Source of the DNA: Lachnospiraceae bacterium
Lineage (GTDB): Bacteria; Bacillota; Clostridia; Lachnospirales; Lachnospiraceae
Assembly: GCA_017461725.1 (NCBI GenBank)
Contig: JAFTXG010000019.1
Location: 1-64,000, forward strand
DNA: 64,000 bases
Direction of reading: 5' to 3'
The notes beneath the pieces are model-generated. The model was not told where the DNA came from. It was given only the letters and a program-made list of their open reading frames with translations, and searched no databases. Position 1 is the first letter of the stretch. Each line of letters starts with the position of its first letter. The translations under genes and the position numbers were made by a program. Of this stretch, positions 9,116 to 17,944 are shown piece after piece.

Positions 9116-9227
9116 AGATGGTATACTTTATAGCGTGTGGCCGGGCCGGCTGATCAACAAATGTGCCGGGAGATTATTTCCTGTATTTCGGCACGGCGGC
9201 TGAACGGAGCGCACGGAAAGGAAGTAT

Positions 9228-10007
9228 ATGACAAAGCTGGATTTTTTGAAAACTCTTCCCAAAAGGGAGCTTATATATATTATTTATTCCAGGCTGACCA
9301 ATCTGCCTTACGCAGAGTGCAACGGTGAGTCTTTTGAGGATGAGGTGTTTTTATTTACCGAAGAGGCGGACGCGCTGGAGCGGGCCAAGGCCCTCACTCA
9401 GGCCAAGTGTCCGGCGGTGGCGGTGAAGGCGGAGCAGAAGGATATGCTGAAGCTGTTCGCGGATCTCTATGTGTACGGCGTGACCGGACTGGTGGTGGCA
9501 GTGGGCAAAGACTTGCTGCGGATTCCGCTCTCCGAGATCGTGCGCAGACCGAAAATATCAAATCTGCCGGAGAATGCGCGCCCGCTGGAAAATCCCGCGC
9601 TGCAGCTCAGCATGATGTACTATCTGCAGGAGGCCAGAAAGCCCAGCGGGATCGAGGCGGAGAATGCGGATAAGGCTGCCGAGTTGGAGGAGGAGATGGC
9701 AGTCAATCTGATCCGTGCCAGATATCTGCTGCCGATCAAAGAGGTGGAGCTGGACGGAAAGAAGGCTACACAGCTTTTGATGATGCGCACCAAGGCCGGT
9801 GAGGTGATGGTACCGATCTTTTCTGATGGGGTCGAGTACGGGCGGTTTAAGAGAGATCAGGAGCTGAAAGCCGCAGTCACTGATTTTGAGAAGCTGGCAG
9901 GGATGCCGCTTCCCGATGAGGTGAAGGGTTTTATGTTAAATCCCGGCGGTGCGGGTCTGGTGCTGACGAAGGAGTATCTGCGGAAGGAACTGCAGCTGAA
10001 CCGGTGA
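9228..10007 (+). CDS. SseB-domain protein
   Basis: A 259-residue soluble protein. The C-terminal part shows features of the SseB N-terminal domain family (PF07179): VPIFSDGVEYGRF, then a long helix and GFMLNPGGAGLVLTKEYL. The N-terminal 110 residues look like a second, weaker copy of the same fold (DEVFLFTEEADALERAKA). AAAGGAAG precedes the ATG. The biochemical role of these proteins in Firmicutes is not established. It stands alone between a permease gene and a lipoprotein gene. Confidence 0.6.
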   Translation: MTKLDFLKTLPKRELIYIIYSRLTNLPYAECNGESFEDEVFLFTEEADALERAKALTQAKCPAVAVKAEQKDMLKLFADLYVYGVTGLVVAVGKDLLRIPLSEIVRRPKISNLPENARPLENPALQLSMMYYLQEARKPSGIEAENADKAAELEEEMAVNLIRARYLLPIKEVELDGKKATQLLMMRTKAGEVMVPIFSDGVEYGRFKRDQELKAAVTDFEKLAGMPLPDEVKGFMLNPGGAGLVLTKEYLRKELQLNR

Positions 10008-10117
10008 GGTGCTGTGAAAAATCACTTTTGGGCTTGTACAAGCAGCCAAAATCAATGGATCGTAAAGGATTGCAGATGTAAATGCCGCCCGTGAGCGCGG
10101 CAGAAATGGAGAGAACG

Positions 10118-11434
10118 ATGAAAAAAATCAGATGGAACAAAGGATTGTCACTGTTGCTTGCGCTGGCGATGATTGGTATGTTGGGCGGATGCGCGGCACC
10201 GGGAAATGTGGCGGAGACTACATCCGCGCCTGCGGTTACCGAGGCTCCTGCGGATGCGCCGACCAAAGCACCGGAGGAAACGGAGGCTCCCACCGAGGCA
10301 CCTACCGAAGCTCCCACCGAAGCTCCCACTGAGCCGGAGGTCAACGAAAACGGACTGGTATTTACCCAGAAGGAGAACAACGGCGTCTGCACACACGCGG
10401 ATTCCTCAGGATATCGGAATTTTAAGGCGTACATGAAGGTGGCGGAGGCATATATTCTGACCCCCGGTCTGAGCGAGCATCTGGTTCCCCAGGGCATGGA
10501 CCAGCACGATGCCACCGGAAATATCTATATGTCGGGCTACATAAAAAAGGGTGAGTTCAATGTGTTTGATGACAGCAACCCTTCGGCAGTTGTGATGATG
10601 GATGCGGCCGGTGAGCTTAAGGCTGAGTATGTCATGTACTATGCTGACGGTACCGGGTTTGACAGCCATATGGGCGGCGTGGCGGTCAGCGACGACACCC
10701 TGTATGTTTCCGCATCAAAGGGAAAAGATGCGGCAGGCAATGTTACCTATTGGATCGCAGCAGTCCCGCTGGCAGATCTGGTGACCGAGGGACATCAGGA
10801 TGTATATCTGGAGACCTTTTATCAGGTTCCGGTGCAGCCCTCCTGGCTGAACTATTCCAACGGTATTCTTTGGGTGGGCAATTTCTATCTGGCAGGTAAT
10901 GAGTCCTATGTGGCGCCTGTAACCATCGGAACCACCAAGGCCGCAAAGGACAATGAGACCATGGGAAGCTATATTCTGGGCTATGACCTGACCGAGAAGG
11001 GGGCGGCGCGCATGGAGTCGGCGGAAGGTGAGCCTGCGATGCCCGATGCGGACAAGGTGTACTGTACCACAGACCGCATTCAGGGTATGACACAGCTGCG
11101 CGACGGCCGTATCGTGCTGAGCCAGTCCTATGGCCGCGGAAATAACTCTCAGCTGATGGTATATGATCCTTCCCTGGCGGAGACACAGACAATTTCGATT
11201 GCCGGAAACGAATATACCTGTATCATGCTGGAAAAGAAAGTCTGCCGCGATGAGCTGTATGTGAACATGCCCATGTCGGAGGGTATTGCGATGAAGGACG
11301 ATGGAAACGGGCTGGAGGTTCTGGTTCTGTATGAGTCCGGAGCGATTCTCTACAGCGGTGATGGCACCTATGATCGAAACGCAGGCAAGTTCCGCACGGA
11401 TTATATCTGGAAGGTTGCGATACCGGAAAAATAA
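10118..11434 (+). CDS. exported lipoprotein, possible beta-propeller
   Basis: A 438-residue lipoprotein: signal peptide and lipobox GMLGGC with the acylated Cys at residue 25, then a Thr/Pro/Glu-rich linker built from repeats of EAPT (about residues 45-75), then a globular domain of about 360 residues with repeated motifs such as YVSASKGKD, LWVGNFYLAGNE and RDGRIVLSQSYGRG that suggest a beta-propeller. The ATG at 10118 with GGAGAG upstream is preferred over 10082 because it starts the signal peptide. Function unknown; a sugar- or ligand-binding surface protein is a guess. It is followed by its own terminator. Confidence 0.75.
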   Translation: MKKIRWNKGLSLLLALAMIGMLGGCAAPGNVAETTSAPAVTEAPADAPTKAPEETEAPTEAPTEAPTEAPTEPEVNENGLVFTQKENNGVCTHADSSGYRNFKAYMKVAEAYILTPGLSEHLVPQGMDQHDATGNIYMSGYIKKGEFNVFDDSNPSAVVMMDAAGELKAEYVMYYADGTGFDSHMGGVAVSDDTLYVSASKGKDAAGNVTYWIAAVPLADLVTEGHQDVYLETFYQVPVQPSWLNYSNGILWVGNFYLAGNESYVAPVTIGTTKAAKDNETMGSYILGYDLTEKGAARMESAEGEPAMPDADKVYCTTDRIQGMTQLRDGRIVLSQSYGRGNNSQLMVYDPSLAETQTISIAGNEYTCIMLEKKVCRDELYVNMPMSEGIAMKDDGNGLEVLVLYESGAILYSGDGTYDRNAGKFRTDYIWKVAIPEK

Positions 11435-11440
11435 AGAACA

Positions 11441-11470
11441 GTAAAAGGCCACCGATTTGGTGGCTTTTAC
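11441..11470 (+). terminator. terminator after the lipoprotein gene
   Basis: GTAAAAGgCCACC and GGTGGCTTTTAC form a near-perfect stem around a GATTT loop; the GC core GCCACC/GGTGGC is followed by TTTT. Confidence 0.8.
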
Positions 11471-11482
11471 GGTTTAAAAACC

Positions 11483-11511
11483 TTGACATTTTTCGATACA
11501 CACGATATTAT
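11483..11511 (+). promoter_or_regulatory. proS: promoter of the proS T-box leader
   Basis: TTGACA (11483-11488), 17 bases, TATTAT (11506-11511). The expected start at about 11518 fits the 5' end of the T-box RNA. Confidence 0.85.
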
Positions 11512-11517
11512 TATTTC

Positions 11518-11740
11518 TGATATGGCGTTGAAGAGGGTTAGTAGCCGTTTGATTCCGTCCCAGAGAGAGTGCGTTTGGTGTGAGCACTCACGGATAGATC
11601 AGTGAACCTGCCTCGGAGCTCCGCAGAAAACTGCGGCGCAGACCTGCGTTACGGGCGTGAGAGTGAACCGAAACGGTTAATATGGGTGGTACCGCCGACG
11701 AAAGTTGGTCCCTTGCTAGGATTAGTGAGGGACTTTTTTG
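11518..11740 (+). promoter_or_regulatory. T-box riboswitch (proline specific) with terminator
   Basis: The conserved T-box sequence TATGGGTGGTACCGC lies at 11681-11695. The intrinsic terminator GTCCCT (11708-11713)/AGGGAC (11728-11733) plus six T follows. In stem I an AGTAG motif and GTGAA-CCT-GC are seen; CCT at 11607-11609 is the likely proline specifier codon. Uncharged tRNA-Pro binding should stabilise the antiterminator and switch on proS, the gene downstream. The identity of the specifier fits the regulated gene. Confidence 0.93.
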
Positions 11741-11781
11741 ATTTTCGGCGAGCCCTTAATTTATTTTTGTCGGCAGAGCGC

Positions 11782-11944
11782 GAAATATGTTTCTGCAAGC
11801 AGACGATAGGAAGATTTTTGCATGCGACGCGAGCATACTTATTGTCATTTTGTCCGACCCGGTTTGATGGAGGCAAAATGACGATTAATCAAGGGCGCAG
11901 CGGAGCGTAAAAATCAACGTGTCTGCGGCAGAAACGCATATTTC
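11782..11944. repeat. long-range inverted repeat between T-box and proS
   Basis: The arm at 11782-11804 (starting GAAATATGTTTCTGC) and the arm at 11921-11944 (ending GCAGAAACGCATATTTC) are inverted copies over about 22 bases, with a 2-base indel and two mismatches. They enclose about 115 bases without a gene. The right arm also pairs locally: CTGCGGCA (11923-11930) with TGCCGCAG (11950-11957). Either a small MITE-like insertion or an extra structured part of the leader. Confidence 0.5.
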
Positions 11945-11975
11945 TTGAATGCCGCAGCAAGAAAGTGAGGAAAGT

Positions 11976-13415
11976 ATGGCGAAAGACAAAAAACTAGTTG
12001 AGTCCATTACCTCCATGAGCGAGGATTTCGCTCAGTGGTATACGGACGTTGTGAAGAAGGCCGAGCTGGTAGAGTATTCCAGTGTTAAGGGATGTATGAT
12101 TATCCGTCCCACCGGCTATGCTATCTGGGAAAATATCCAGAAGGAGCTGGATGCGCGCTTCAAGGAGACCGGCGTGGAGAATGTTTACATGCCCATGTTC
12201 ATCCCTGAGAGCCTGCTCCAGAAGGAGAAGGATCATGTGGAGGGATTTGCGCCCGAGGTTGCGTGGGTGACCCACGGCGGCAATGAGAAGCTGCAGGAGC
12301 GTCTGTGTGTGCGCCCTACCTCCGAGACACTGTTCTGCGATTTCTTCTCCAAGATCGTTCAGTCCCACCGCGATCTGCCCAAGGTGTACAATCAGTGGTG
12401 CTCCGTGGTTCGCTGGGAGAAGACCACCCGTCCTTTCCTGCGCTCCGCAGAGTTTCTGTGGCAGGAGGGTCACACCATTCACGCCACCGCACAGGAGGCA
12501 ATCGACCGCACCGAGCAGATGCTGAATGTATACGCGGACTTCTTTGAGGAAGTTCTGGCGATCCCGGTTGTGAAGGGTAAAAAGACCGACAAGGAAAAGT
12601 TCGCAGGCGCTGAGGCAACCTACACCATCGAGGCGCTGATGCACGACGGCAAGGCTCTGCAGTCCGGTACCAGCCACTATTTCGGCGACGGATTCGCAAA
12701 GGCGTTTGATATCCAGTTCTCCGACAGCAACAACCAGCTGCAGTATGTACACGAGACCTCCTGGGGCGTGTCCACCCGTATGATCGGCGCGATCATCATG
12801 GTTCACGGCGATGACAGCGGTCTGGTGCTGCCTCCCCGCATTGCGCCCACTCAGGTTGTGGTTATCCCCATCGCACAGCGCAAGGAAGGCGTTCTGGAGA
12901 AGTGTGCGGAGGTTACCGATGTACTGAAAAAGGCTGGTATCCGCGTGAAGCTGGATGGCTCCGACAAGAGCCCCGGATGGAAGTTCTCCGAGCATGAGAT
13001 GCGCGGCGTGCCTCTCCGCGTGGAGCTGGGACCGAAGGATATCGAGGCAAACCAGGCAGTGATCGTTCGCCGCGACACCCGCGAGAAGATCGTGGTATCC
13101 CTGGACGAGCTGGCGGTGAAGGTAAATGAGGAGCTGGTGAAGATGCAGGCGGATATGCTGGCAAGGGCGAAGGCTCATCTGGCAGAAAATATCCACACCG
13201 CAACCGACTACGAGACCTTCAAGGATATCGTTGCAAACAAGACTGGTTTCGTGCGTACCATGTGGTGCGGCGACCAGGAGTGTGAGCTCAAGATCAAGGA
13301 GGACACCGGCGCGACCAGCCGCTGCATGCCTTTTGAGCAGGAGCAGCTGTCCGATGTGTGCCCTGTCTGCGGAAAGCCCGCCAAGGCGATGGTATATTGG
13401 GGAAAAGCGTACTGA
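11976..13415 (+). CDS. proS: prolyl-tRNA synthetase, short (archaeal/eukaryote-like) type
   Basis: A 479-residue class II synthetase that charges tRNA-Pro in the cytoplasm. Motif 1 region [12 protein letters not shown], proline-pocket [12 protein letters not shown] (the TxE loop), motif 2 [21 protein letters not shown]-like region, and [21 protein letters not shown] near motif 3, then an anticodon-binding domain and a C-terminal zinc-ribbon-like tail with Cys pairs (WCGDQEC and CPVCGK). There is no editing insertion, matching the roughly 480-residue ProS type 3 rather than the longer bacterial type. ATG at 11976 follows GTGAGGAAAGT. Controlled by the upstream T-box. Confidence 0.96.
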   Translation: MAKDKKLVESITSMSEDFAQWYTDVVKKAELVEYSSVKGCMIIRPTGYAIWENIQKELDARFKETGVENVYMPMFIPESLLQKEKDHVEGFAPEVAWVTHGGNEKLQERLCVRPTSETLFCDFFSKIVQSHRDLPKVYNQWCSVVRWEKTTRPFLRSAEFLWQEGHTIHATAQEAIDRTEQMLNVYADFFEEVLAIPVVKGKKTDKEKFAGAEATYTIEALMHDGKALQSGTSHYFGDGFAKAFDIQFSDSNNQLQYVHETSWGVSTRMIGAIIMVHGDDSGLVLPPRIAPTQVVVIPIAQRKEGVLEKCAEVTDVLKKAGIRVKLDGSDKSPGWKFSEHEMRGVPLRVELGPKDIEANQAVIVRRDTREKIVVSLDELAVKVNEELVKMQADMLARAKAHLAENIHTATDYETFKDIVANKTGFVRTMWCGDQECELKIKEDTGATSRCMPFEQEQLSDVCPVCGKPAKAMVYWGKAY

Positions 13416-13436
13416 CGCGAAGACTACAAGCAGTGC

Positions 13437-13498
13437 ACATCTAAGCCAAATCGGCTGCGTGAGCTTGCTCACAGGCAGACGAATTTGCGCTTAGATGT
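13437..13498. repeat. palindromic intergenic element
   Basis: ACATCTAAGC (13437-13446) pairs perfectly with GCTTAGATGT (13489-13498). The inside continues as an imperfect stem (CAAATCGGCTG against CAGACGAATTTG) to a tip GTGAGC-TT-GCTCAC. A 62-base extended hairpin with no U-run, so not a simple terminator. Confidence 0.7.
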
Positions 13499-13505
13499 AT
13501 AGGGC

Positions 13506-13551
13506 GCCAGCCCGCGCGCTTGACGGGCACGAAGTGAACGTCAAGAGACGC
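13506..13551. repeat. direct repeat copy 1 with internal hairpin
   Basis: 46-base unit beginning GCCAGCCCGCGCGC, repeated at 13575-13620 with one mismatch. Each copy folds on itself through CTTGACG/CGTCAAG. The 23 bases between the copies and the bases after them (ACTGCGCAAG, GCACTGCTTG) are also alike. Confidence 0.85.
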
Positions 13552-13574
13552 ACTGCGCAAGGTTGGAGAGAAAT

Positions 13575-13620
13575 GCCAGCCCGCGCGCTTGACGGGCACG
13601 GAGTGAACGTCAAGAGACGC
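13575..13620. repeat. direct repeat copy 2 with internal hairpin
   Basis: Second copy of the 46-base unit at 13506, differing by A to G in the loop (GGGCACGGAGTG against GGGCACGAAGTG). It ends 50 bases before the DUF1858 gene start. Confidence 0.85.
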
Positions 13621-13669
13621 GCACTGCTTGAAATTGATAATAAATATAATATTTTCAAGGAGAAATAAA

Positions 13670-13918
13670 ATGGCAAACAAAGTAACCAAAGAGATGATTA
13701 TCGGGGATCTGCTTCAGCTGGACCCCAGTATTGCAGCAATTTTGATGGCTTCCGGAATGCACTGTGTATTCTGCCCCTCCGCAGCAGGCGAGAGCCTTGA
13801 GGAGGCTGCTATGGTTCACGGTCTGGATGTAAACTTCCTGGTGAACGGCATCAACGCTTACCTGATGGCTAAGGAAGGCAAGGATGAAGCCATGGAAGCG
13901 GCTATGGACGAGGAGTAA
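13670..13918 (+). CDS. DUF1858 domain protein
   Basis: An 82-residue protein with the DUF1858 pattern: a predicted start helix, DLLQLDPSIAAILMASGMHC, then CVFCPSA and a C-terminal helix GLDVNFLVNGINAYL. The Cys pair CxxC (in HCVFC) suggests a redox or metal role, as in proteins related to the N-terminal domain of ScdA/Ric di-iron repair factors, but this is inference. AAGGAG upstream fixes the ATG at 13670. Single gene, followed by a terminator. Confidence 0.85.
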   Translation: MANKVTKEMIIGDLLQLDPSIAAILMASGMHCVFCPSAAGESLEEAAMVHGLDVNFLVNGINAYLMAKEGKDEAMEAAMDEE

Positions 13919-13948
13919 TTGTTCGCTGCCGGCAGAAAAAAGATCATA

Positions 13949-14010
13949 GACACTGCACATGAACCGAAACCGCTATGGTTAGGCCCTTGTGTGGTGTCTT
14001 TTTCGTTTTG
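13949..14010 (+). terminator. terminator after the DUF1858 gene
   Basis: GACACTGCACA (13949-13959) pairs with TGTGTGGTGTC (13988-13998), 11 pairs with two G-T, with an inner AACC/GGTT stem, followed by TTTTTCGTTTT. Confidence 0.8.
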
Positions 14011-14108
14011 CCTTGTCGAATGAACTTTATTTGACGGTGTAAAACTATATTTGTAACAGATATTTAATAAAAAGATGCAGATTAGACCTCGAAATTTCTT
14101 CTGTAGTG

Positions 14109-14117
14109 TGTTATAAT
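14109..14117 (+). promoter_or_regulatory. extended -10 promoter of the cdaA operon
   Basis: TG-T-TATAAT: a perfect -10 hexamer (14112-14117) with the TGn extension. No good -35 is seen 17 bases upstream, as is usual for extended -10 promoters. It lies 44 bases before the first gene of the operon. Confidence 0.7.
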
Positions 14118-14160
14118 AAAGTGATTTAATCTGTCTGAGCAACATTTATCGGAGGTATCT

Positions 14161-14604
14161 ATGGTAAATCAGGAAAAGGTACGCTTGATGGCGCAGGCTG
14201 AGTGGTACAGACAGCGGGAGAAAAGAGGGGCTTTGCTGGTGAATCGATACAGCAAAGGCGCGTATGTCTCTATGCAGATAGTAAAGTCGATGATCATCGC
14301 CACTTTAGGCGTGTTGGTCGTGCTATTGGTTTGGGCATTGCACACGGGAGAGCAATTGCTCGCAGTCAGCGATTTTTCCGTGCTGATTGATCTCGGGATG
14401 CGGATCGCAGTAATCTACGGTGCGATTCTGGTGATGGCGGTGGTGATCGCCTGGAGGACATATTCGCGCAGGTATACGAGATCCCGCAGCAGTGTAAAAA
14501 AGTATTATAATCTTCTCAGAAGGATAAATTACTGGAACGAAAAGGACAAGCGCAGACTGACGGGGCAGATCCCGCAGGTGAGAAGGGAAGGTGAAGCCGA
14601 ATGA
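14161..14604 (+). CDS. small membrane protein upstream of cdaA
   Basis: A 147-residue protein without a recognised family. A basic N-terminus (about 40 residues, WYRQREKRGALLVNRYSKG) precedes two transmembrane helices (about 44-62 and 82-100) and a basic C-terminal tail rich in Arg/Lys (SRRYTRSRSSVKKYY). GGAGGT lies 5 bases before the ATG. Its last codon overlaps the next gene (ATGATGG), and the order small membrane protein, large membrane protein, cdaA, cdaR suggests it serves or modulates c-di-AMP synthesis. That link is inferred from position only. Confidence 0.6.
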   Translation: MVNQEKVRLMAQAEWYRQREKRGALLVNRYSKGAYVSMQIVKSMIIATLGVLVVLLVWALHTGEQLLAVSDFSVLIDLGMRIAVIYGAILVMAVVIAWRTYSRRYTRSRSSVKKYYNLLRRINYWNEKDKRRLTGQIPQVRREGEAE

Positions 14605-15611
14605 TGGAAAAGCTTTTGCTTGTGCGTGAACGCCTGAGTGGTATTTATGGGCGCTACTCGATGTTGATACAGCCGCTGACGAGATTTGTGGTGATGTTTG
14701 GGGCTCTGCTTGTGATGGGAGAGTTTATCGGTTTCGGCGGGCTCGTGGGAAGTCCGGTCGTGTTCGCCGCAGTGAGCCTGATCGGGGCCTGGCTTCCGTT
14801 CGGACTGAGACTGATGATCGTTGCAGTGCTTGTACTTTGCAATCTGTACAGCCTTTCCCTCGAGGCGATGGCGGCGGTGGCAGCGGTCATGATCGTTATG
14901 TTTTGTGTTAATTACATTTTCCGGCCGGAGCGAAATGTTTTGCTGTTGCTGATGCCGGTATGCTACTTTTTGGGCATTCCCTATGCGCCTGTATTGCTGG
15001 TGGGACTGACCGGTTCACTGCTGGAGGTGATTCCGGTGGCGTTTTCCACGATTCTCTACTATATGGTGGTCTATATTGGAAATAACGCCAGCTTACTTTC
15101 CTCTGCCAGCTCGCTGACGATGCTGGAGAAGGTTATGCAGCTGGTATCCGGTCTGGTAAATAACCAGGAAATGTGGCTGATGTGTATTGCGCTCTGCGCG
15201 ATGCTGGTGATCACCTGGCTGGTTGGCCGGATGAGGCACGATTACTCCCGGTATATCGGCATGGGGATGGGGATGGCGACCGGGATTATGGTATTGCTGG
15301 TAGGCATTTTTGCTCTGGATATCCGGCTTTCTGTGGTGTTGATGATTGTCGGTTTTGTGCTTTCCGCAGTGATTGCGTTCGCGGTAGAGTTTTTCATGTT
15401 GCCGCTCAGTTATCTGCAGACAGAGTATGTTCAGTTTGAGGATGACGATTATTATTATTATGTCAAGGCCGTGCCGAAGATGGCGATCAGCCGCCCCGAG
15501 GTGCAGGTCAAGAAGCTGAATATCCGCAAGGAGCTGGAAAATACGTCGGCGATCCCGGATGTTTCAGGTATGGAGGCAACAAATGAATTGCCGGACGTAA
15601 AGGACCGGTAA
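14601..15611 (+). CDS. polytopic membrane protein upstream of cdaA
   Basis: A 336-residue protein with about nine or ten hydrophobic helices between residues 25 and 265, then a cytosolic C-terminal tail of about 65 residues with an acidic/Tyr patch (EDDDYYYYVKAVPKMA). No family recognised with certainty. It overlaps the previous gene by 4 bases and lies 14 bases before cdaA, so it is translated with them. The tail could contact CdaA, but nothing in the sequence proves it. Confidence 0.6.
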   Translation: MMEKLLLVRERLSGIYGRYSMLIQPLTRFVVMFGALLVMGEFIGFGGLVGSPVVFAAVSLIGAWLPFGLRLMIVAVLVLCNLYSLSLEAMAAVAAVMIVMFCVNYIFRPERNVLLLLMPVCYFLGIPYAPVLLVGLTGSLLEVIPVAFSTILYYMVVYIGNNASLLSSASSLTMLEKVMQLVSGLVNNQEMWLMCIALCAMLVITWLVGRMRHDYSRYIGMGMGMATGIMVLLVGIFALDIRLSVVLMIVGFVLSAVIAFAVEFFMLPLSYLQTEYVQFEDDDYYYYVKAVPKMAISRPEVQVKKLNIRKELENTSAIPDVSGMEATNELPDVKDR

Positions 15612-15625
15612 TGGGGAGGACATAA

Positions 15626-16504
15626 ATGGATCAGCTCAAGGGGTTTTTTGATAAGTATCTGAATGTATCCCTGTCGGACATTTGGATAACCGACATCGTG
15701 GAGATGGCGATCATTGCATTTCTCATCTATGAGATCATGCTTTGGATCAAAAACAGCAGGGCGTGGACATTGCTGAAGGGCTTTCTGGTGTTGTTTGCAT
15801 TTGTTGCGATCGCGGCGATTTTCGAGATGGATACGATCCTCTGGATCGCCGGAAAGGTGTTCGATATCGGAGTCCTGGCGCTGGTAATCATTTTCCAGCC
15901 GGAGCTGCGTAAGGCACTGGAGCAGCTGGGGCAGAACAATATGTTCTCGCATCTGCTGCTGACAAATTCGACGAAGAAACAGGATAATACAGGCGAGCAG
16001 GTGATCGATGAGATCGTGAAAGCGGCATTCGAGATGGGCAAGGCCAGGACCGGTGCGCTGATCGTTATGGAAAAGGAAGTTCCGCTGAACGAATATATCG
16101 CCACCGGAATCAAGATCGACGGTGTGCTGACCAGTCAGCTGCTTCTTAATATTTTTGAGCACAATACCCCTCTCCATGACGGAGCGGTGATCGTGCGGGG
16201 GAACCGGGTGGTATCGGCGACATGCTATCTGCCGTTGTCGGACAGCATGCGGATCAGTAAGGCGTTGGGAACCAGACATCGCGCGGGGCTTGGGATCAGT
16301 GAGGTCACAGACAGTGTGACGGTCATCGTATCCGAGGAGACCGGCTATGTGTCGGTGGCGCAGGATGGCAGACTGATCCGTCATATGAACGCCGAGGGAC
16401 TGAAGACTCTTCTGATGTCCTGTTTTGCGGAGCATGAGGAGGAGACGCCTCGCCGCAAGCTGTTGAAAGGAAGACCGAAGCATGAAAGAAAAGCTGACAA
16501 ATAA
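15626..16504 (+). CDS. cdaA: diadenylate cyclase CdaA
   Basis: A 292-residue membrane enzyme making the second messenger c-di-AMP from two ATP. Three N-terminal transmembrane helices (about 15-95) are followed by a DisA_N catalytic domain with LHDGAVIV (the DGA motif) and GTRHRAGLGISE (the RHR motif). Length and topology match CdaA of Bacillus and Clostridia. The downstream gene is its usual partner cdaR, overlapping by 23 bases. c-di-AMP controls potassium and osmolyte uptake and wall homeostasis in Firmicutes. GGGGAGGAC upstream marks the ATG. Confidence 0.96.
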   Translation: MDQLKGFFDKYLNVSLSDIWITDIVEMAIIAFLIYEIMLWIKNSRAWTLLKGFLVLFAFVAIAAIFEMDTILWIAGKVFDIGVLALVIIFQPELRKALEQLGQNNMFSHLLLTNSTKKQDNTGEQVIDEIVKAAFEMGKARTGALIVMEKEVPLNEYIATGIKIDGVLTSQLLLNIFEHNTPLHDGAVIVRGNRVVSATCYLPLSDSMRISKALGTRHRAGLGISEVTDSVTVIVSEETGYVSVAQDGRLIRHMNAEGLKTLLMSCFAEHEEETPRRKLLKGRPKHERKADK

Positions 16505-17912
16505 TCTGGCGTTAAAACTGATTGCGGCCATAACGGCGGTATTGCTCTGGCTGCTGATCATGAACAATAATGATCCGGTGACCACATTTACTGTCACCGG
16601 CATTCCCGTTGAGCTCGTCAACGCGGAGGTGTTGGAGCAAAATAGTCTTGTATATGAGGTGGTGGGCAGCAAAACCGTTTCGGTCAGTGTGACTACCAGA
16701 ACGAAGGATAAGCGCAAGATTACGTCCAAGGATTTTAAGGCGACGGCAGATCTGGCAAATATTTACGATGTCACCTCCAATGTGGAGGTCAAGGTGGAGC
16801 TGGTCGGAGAGGATGCTTCGCTGGTGCGCAACTGGCTGCAGATTGATTACGGTGTGAGTATCGCGACGGAAGAGATTGTCACCAGACTGTTTAAGATCGA
16901 GGTTGTACAGGAGGGGCAGGTCGAGGATGGCTACGATTATCGGCAGTGCACGCTCTCCAGTGAGATGGTTGCGTTGACCGGAGCTGTTTCCAAGCTCAAT
17001 GATGTCAGCGCCGTAAAGGCGTTTGTCGATGTGTCGGAGAGCGCGGAGAGCGAGACGATGACGGTCCCGCTGGAGTTTTATAATGCTTCAGGCCGTGAAA
17101 TCCGGAGTCTGAACGATATGGGCATTCAGGCGGAGATGCGGGAAGTGGAAGTGGACGTTGTGGTGCAGAAAACCAGTCCGGTGAGCCTGGATGTGGTGGT
17201 AAATAACAAAGAGAAGGTGGCAGCGGGATACCGATATATCACATACCGTATCAGTCAGCAGTCCATCTCTGTGATCGGTACGATGCAGTCGATTGCCGGT
17301 CTGGACAAGATTCAGATCGAGATAGATGCGGAGGGTGCGTCCGGTGAGCTGACCAGGCAGATTGATATTCAGGAATATCTTCCCGATAATGTGACGGTCG
17401 CAGGAGGAAATACACTGATTACGGTCAGTCTGGTAGTAGAGCCGGAAGGGACTGTCGAGCTAGAGGTTCCGTCCAGAAATATCAGCTTTGAGGGACAGGA
17501 AGGTCCCTGGGCATATTATATTCATCAGCCGTTGATCACCGTCAGTGTGTTCGGCCTGGAGAGTGATTGGGAAAAGCTGACCGGCGAAGATATTTATCTG
17601 ATCGCAAACGTGAGCGGTATGGGAGTCGGAGATCATATTCTGACACTGAGTGCAGTGCCTATAGAGGGCCTGGAAATCACGGTTCCCGGCGAGGTAAACC
17701 TGTCTGTGGTAGATCATGAGGCGGAGGATGAGACCGGAGAGTCAGATTCAGTGATCGGTACTGAGGATGAATCGCCGGATGAGACCAAAGAGGAATCAGT
17801 CGGAGGCGCAGACGCCGAAGAAAGCACTGAGGAAGCAGCGCAGGTTGGAGGAACCGAGGCGGAGGAAACGAAAGAGTCAGCGGGAGCTGGCAGCAGAGCC
17901 AGGGGTCGCTGA
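16482..17912 (+). CDS. cdaR: CdaA regulatory protein, YbbR repeats
   Basis: A 476-residue protein: N-terminal transmembrane helix (about 9-28, LALKLIAAITAVLLWLLI) and an extracytoplasmic region with about four YbbR-type beta repeats (segments around residues 30-110, 120-215, 220-305 and 315-400). The C-terminal 70 residues are acidic low-complexity (EDETGESDS, EESTEEAAQ). YbbR/CdaR binds CdaA and modulates its activity. The gene starts inside the end of cdaA, so stoichiometry is likely set by coupling. The acidic tail is not part of the family core. Confidence 0.93.
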   Translation: MKEKLTNNLALKLIAAITAVLLWLLIMNNNDPVTTFTVTGIPVELVNAEVLEQNSLVYEVVGSKTVSVSVTTRTKDKRKITSKDFKATADLANIYDVTSNVEVKVELVGEDASLVRNWLQIDYGVSIATEEIVTRLFKIEVVQEGQVEDGYDYRQCTLSSEMVALTGAVSKLNDVSAVKAFVDVSESAESETMTVPLEFYNASGREIRSLNDMGIQAEMREVEVDVVVQKTSPVSLDVVVNNKEKVAAGYRYITYRISQQSISVIGTMQSIAGLDKIQIEIDAEGASGELTRQIDIQEYLPDNVTVAGGNTLITVSLVVEPEGTVELEVPSRNISFEGQEGPWAYYIHQPLITVSVFGLESDWEKLTGEDIYLIANVSGMGVGDHILTLSAVPIEGLEITVPGEVNLSVVDHEAEDETGESDSVIGTEDESPDETKEESVGGADAEESTEEAAQVGGTEAEETKESAGAGSRARGR

Positions 17913-17944
17913 GATTCGGCCTCGGACAGAAAAGGAAAGATAGT

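Noticed and set aside
9137-9328. Short plus-strand ORF overlapping the SseB gene start
   Set aside because: No ribosome site and it runs out of frame into a gene with a better start and conserved sequence.
11994-13472. Long reverse-strand ORF (492 residues) opposite proS
   Set aside because: It lies over a certain gene (proS) and reads as low-complexity Leu/His/Gly-rich sequence from the opposite strand of GC-biased codons.
13506-13620. Two direct repeats considered as a CRISPR array
   Set aside because: Only two units of 46 bases with a 23-base spacer, strong internal hairpins and no cas genes.
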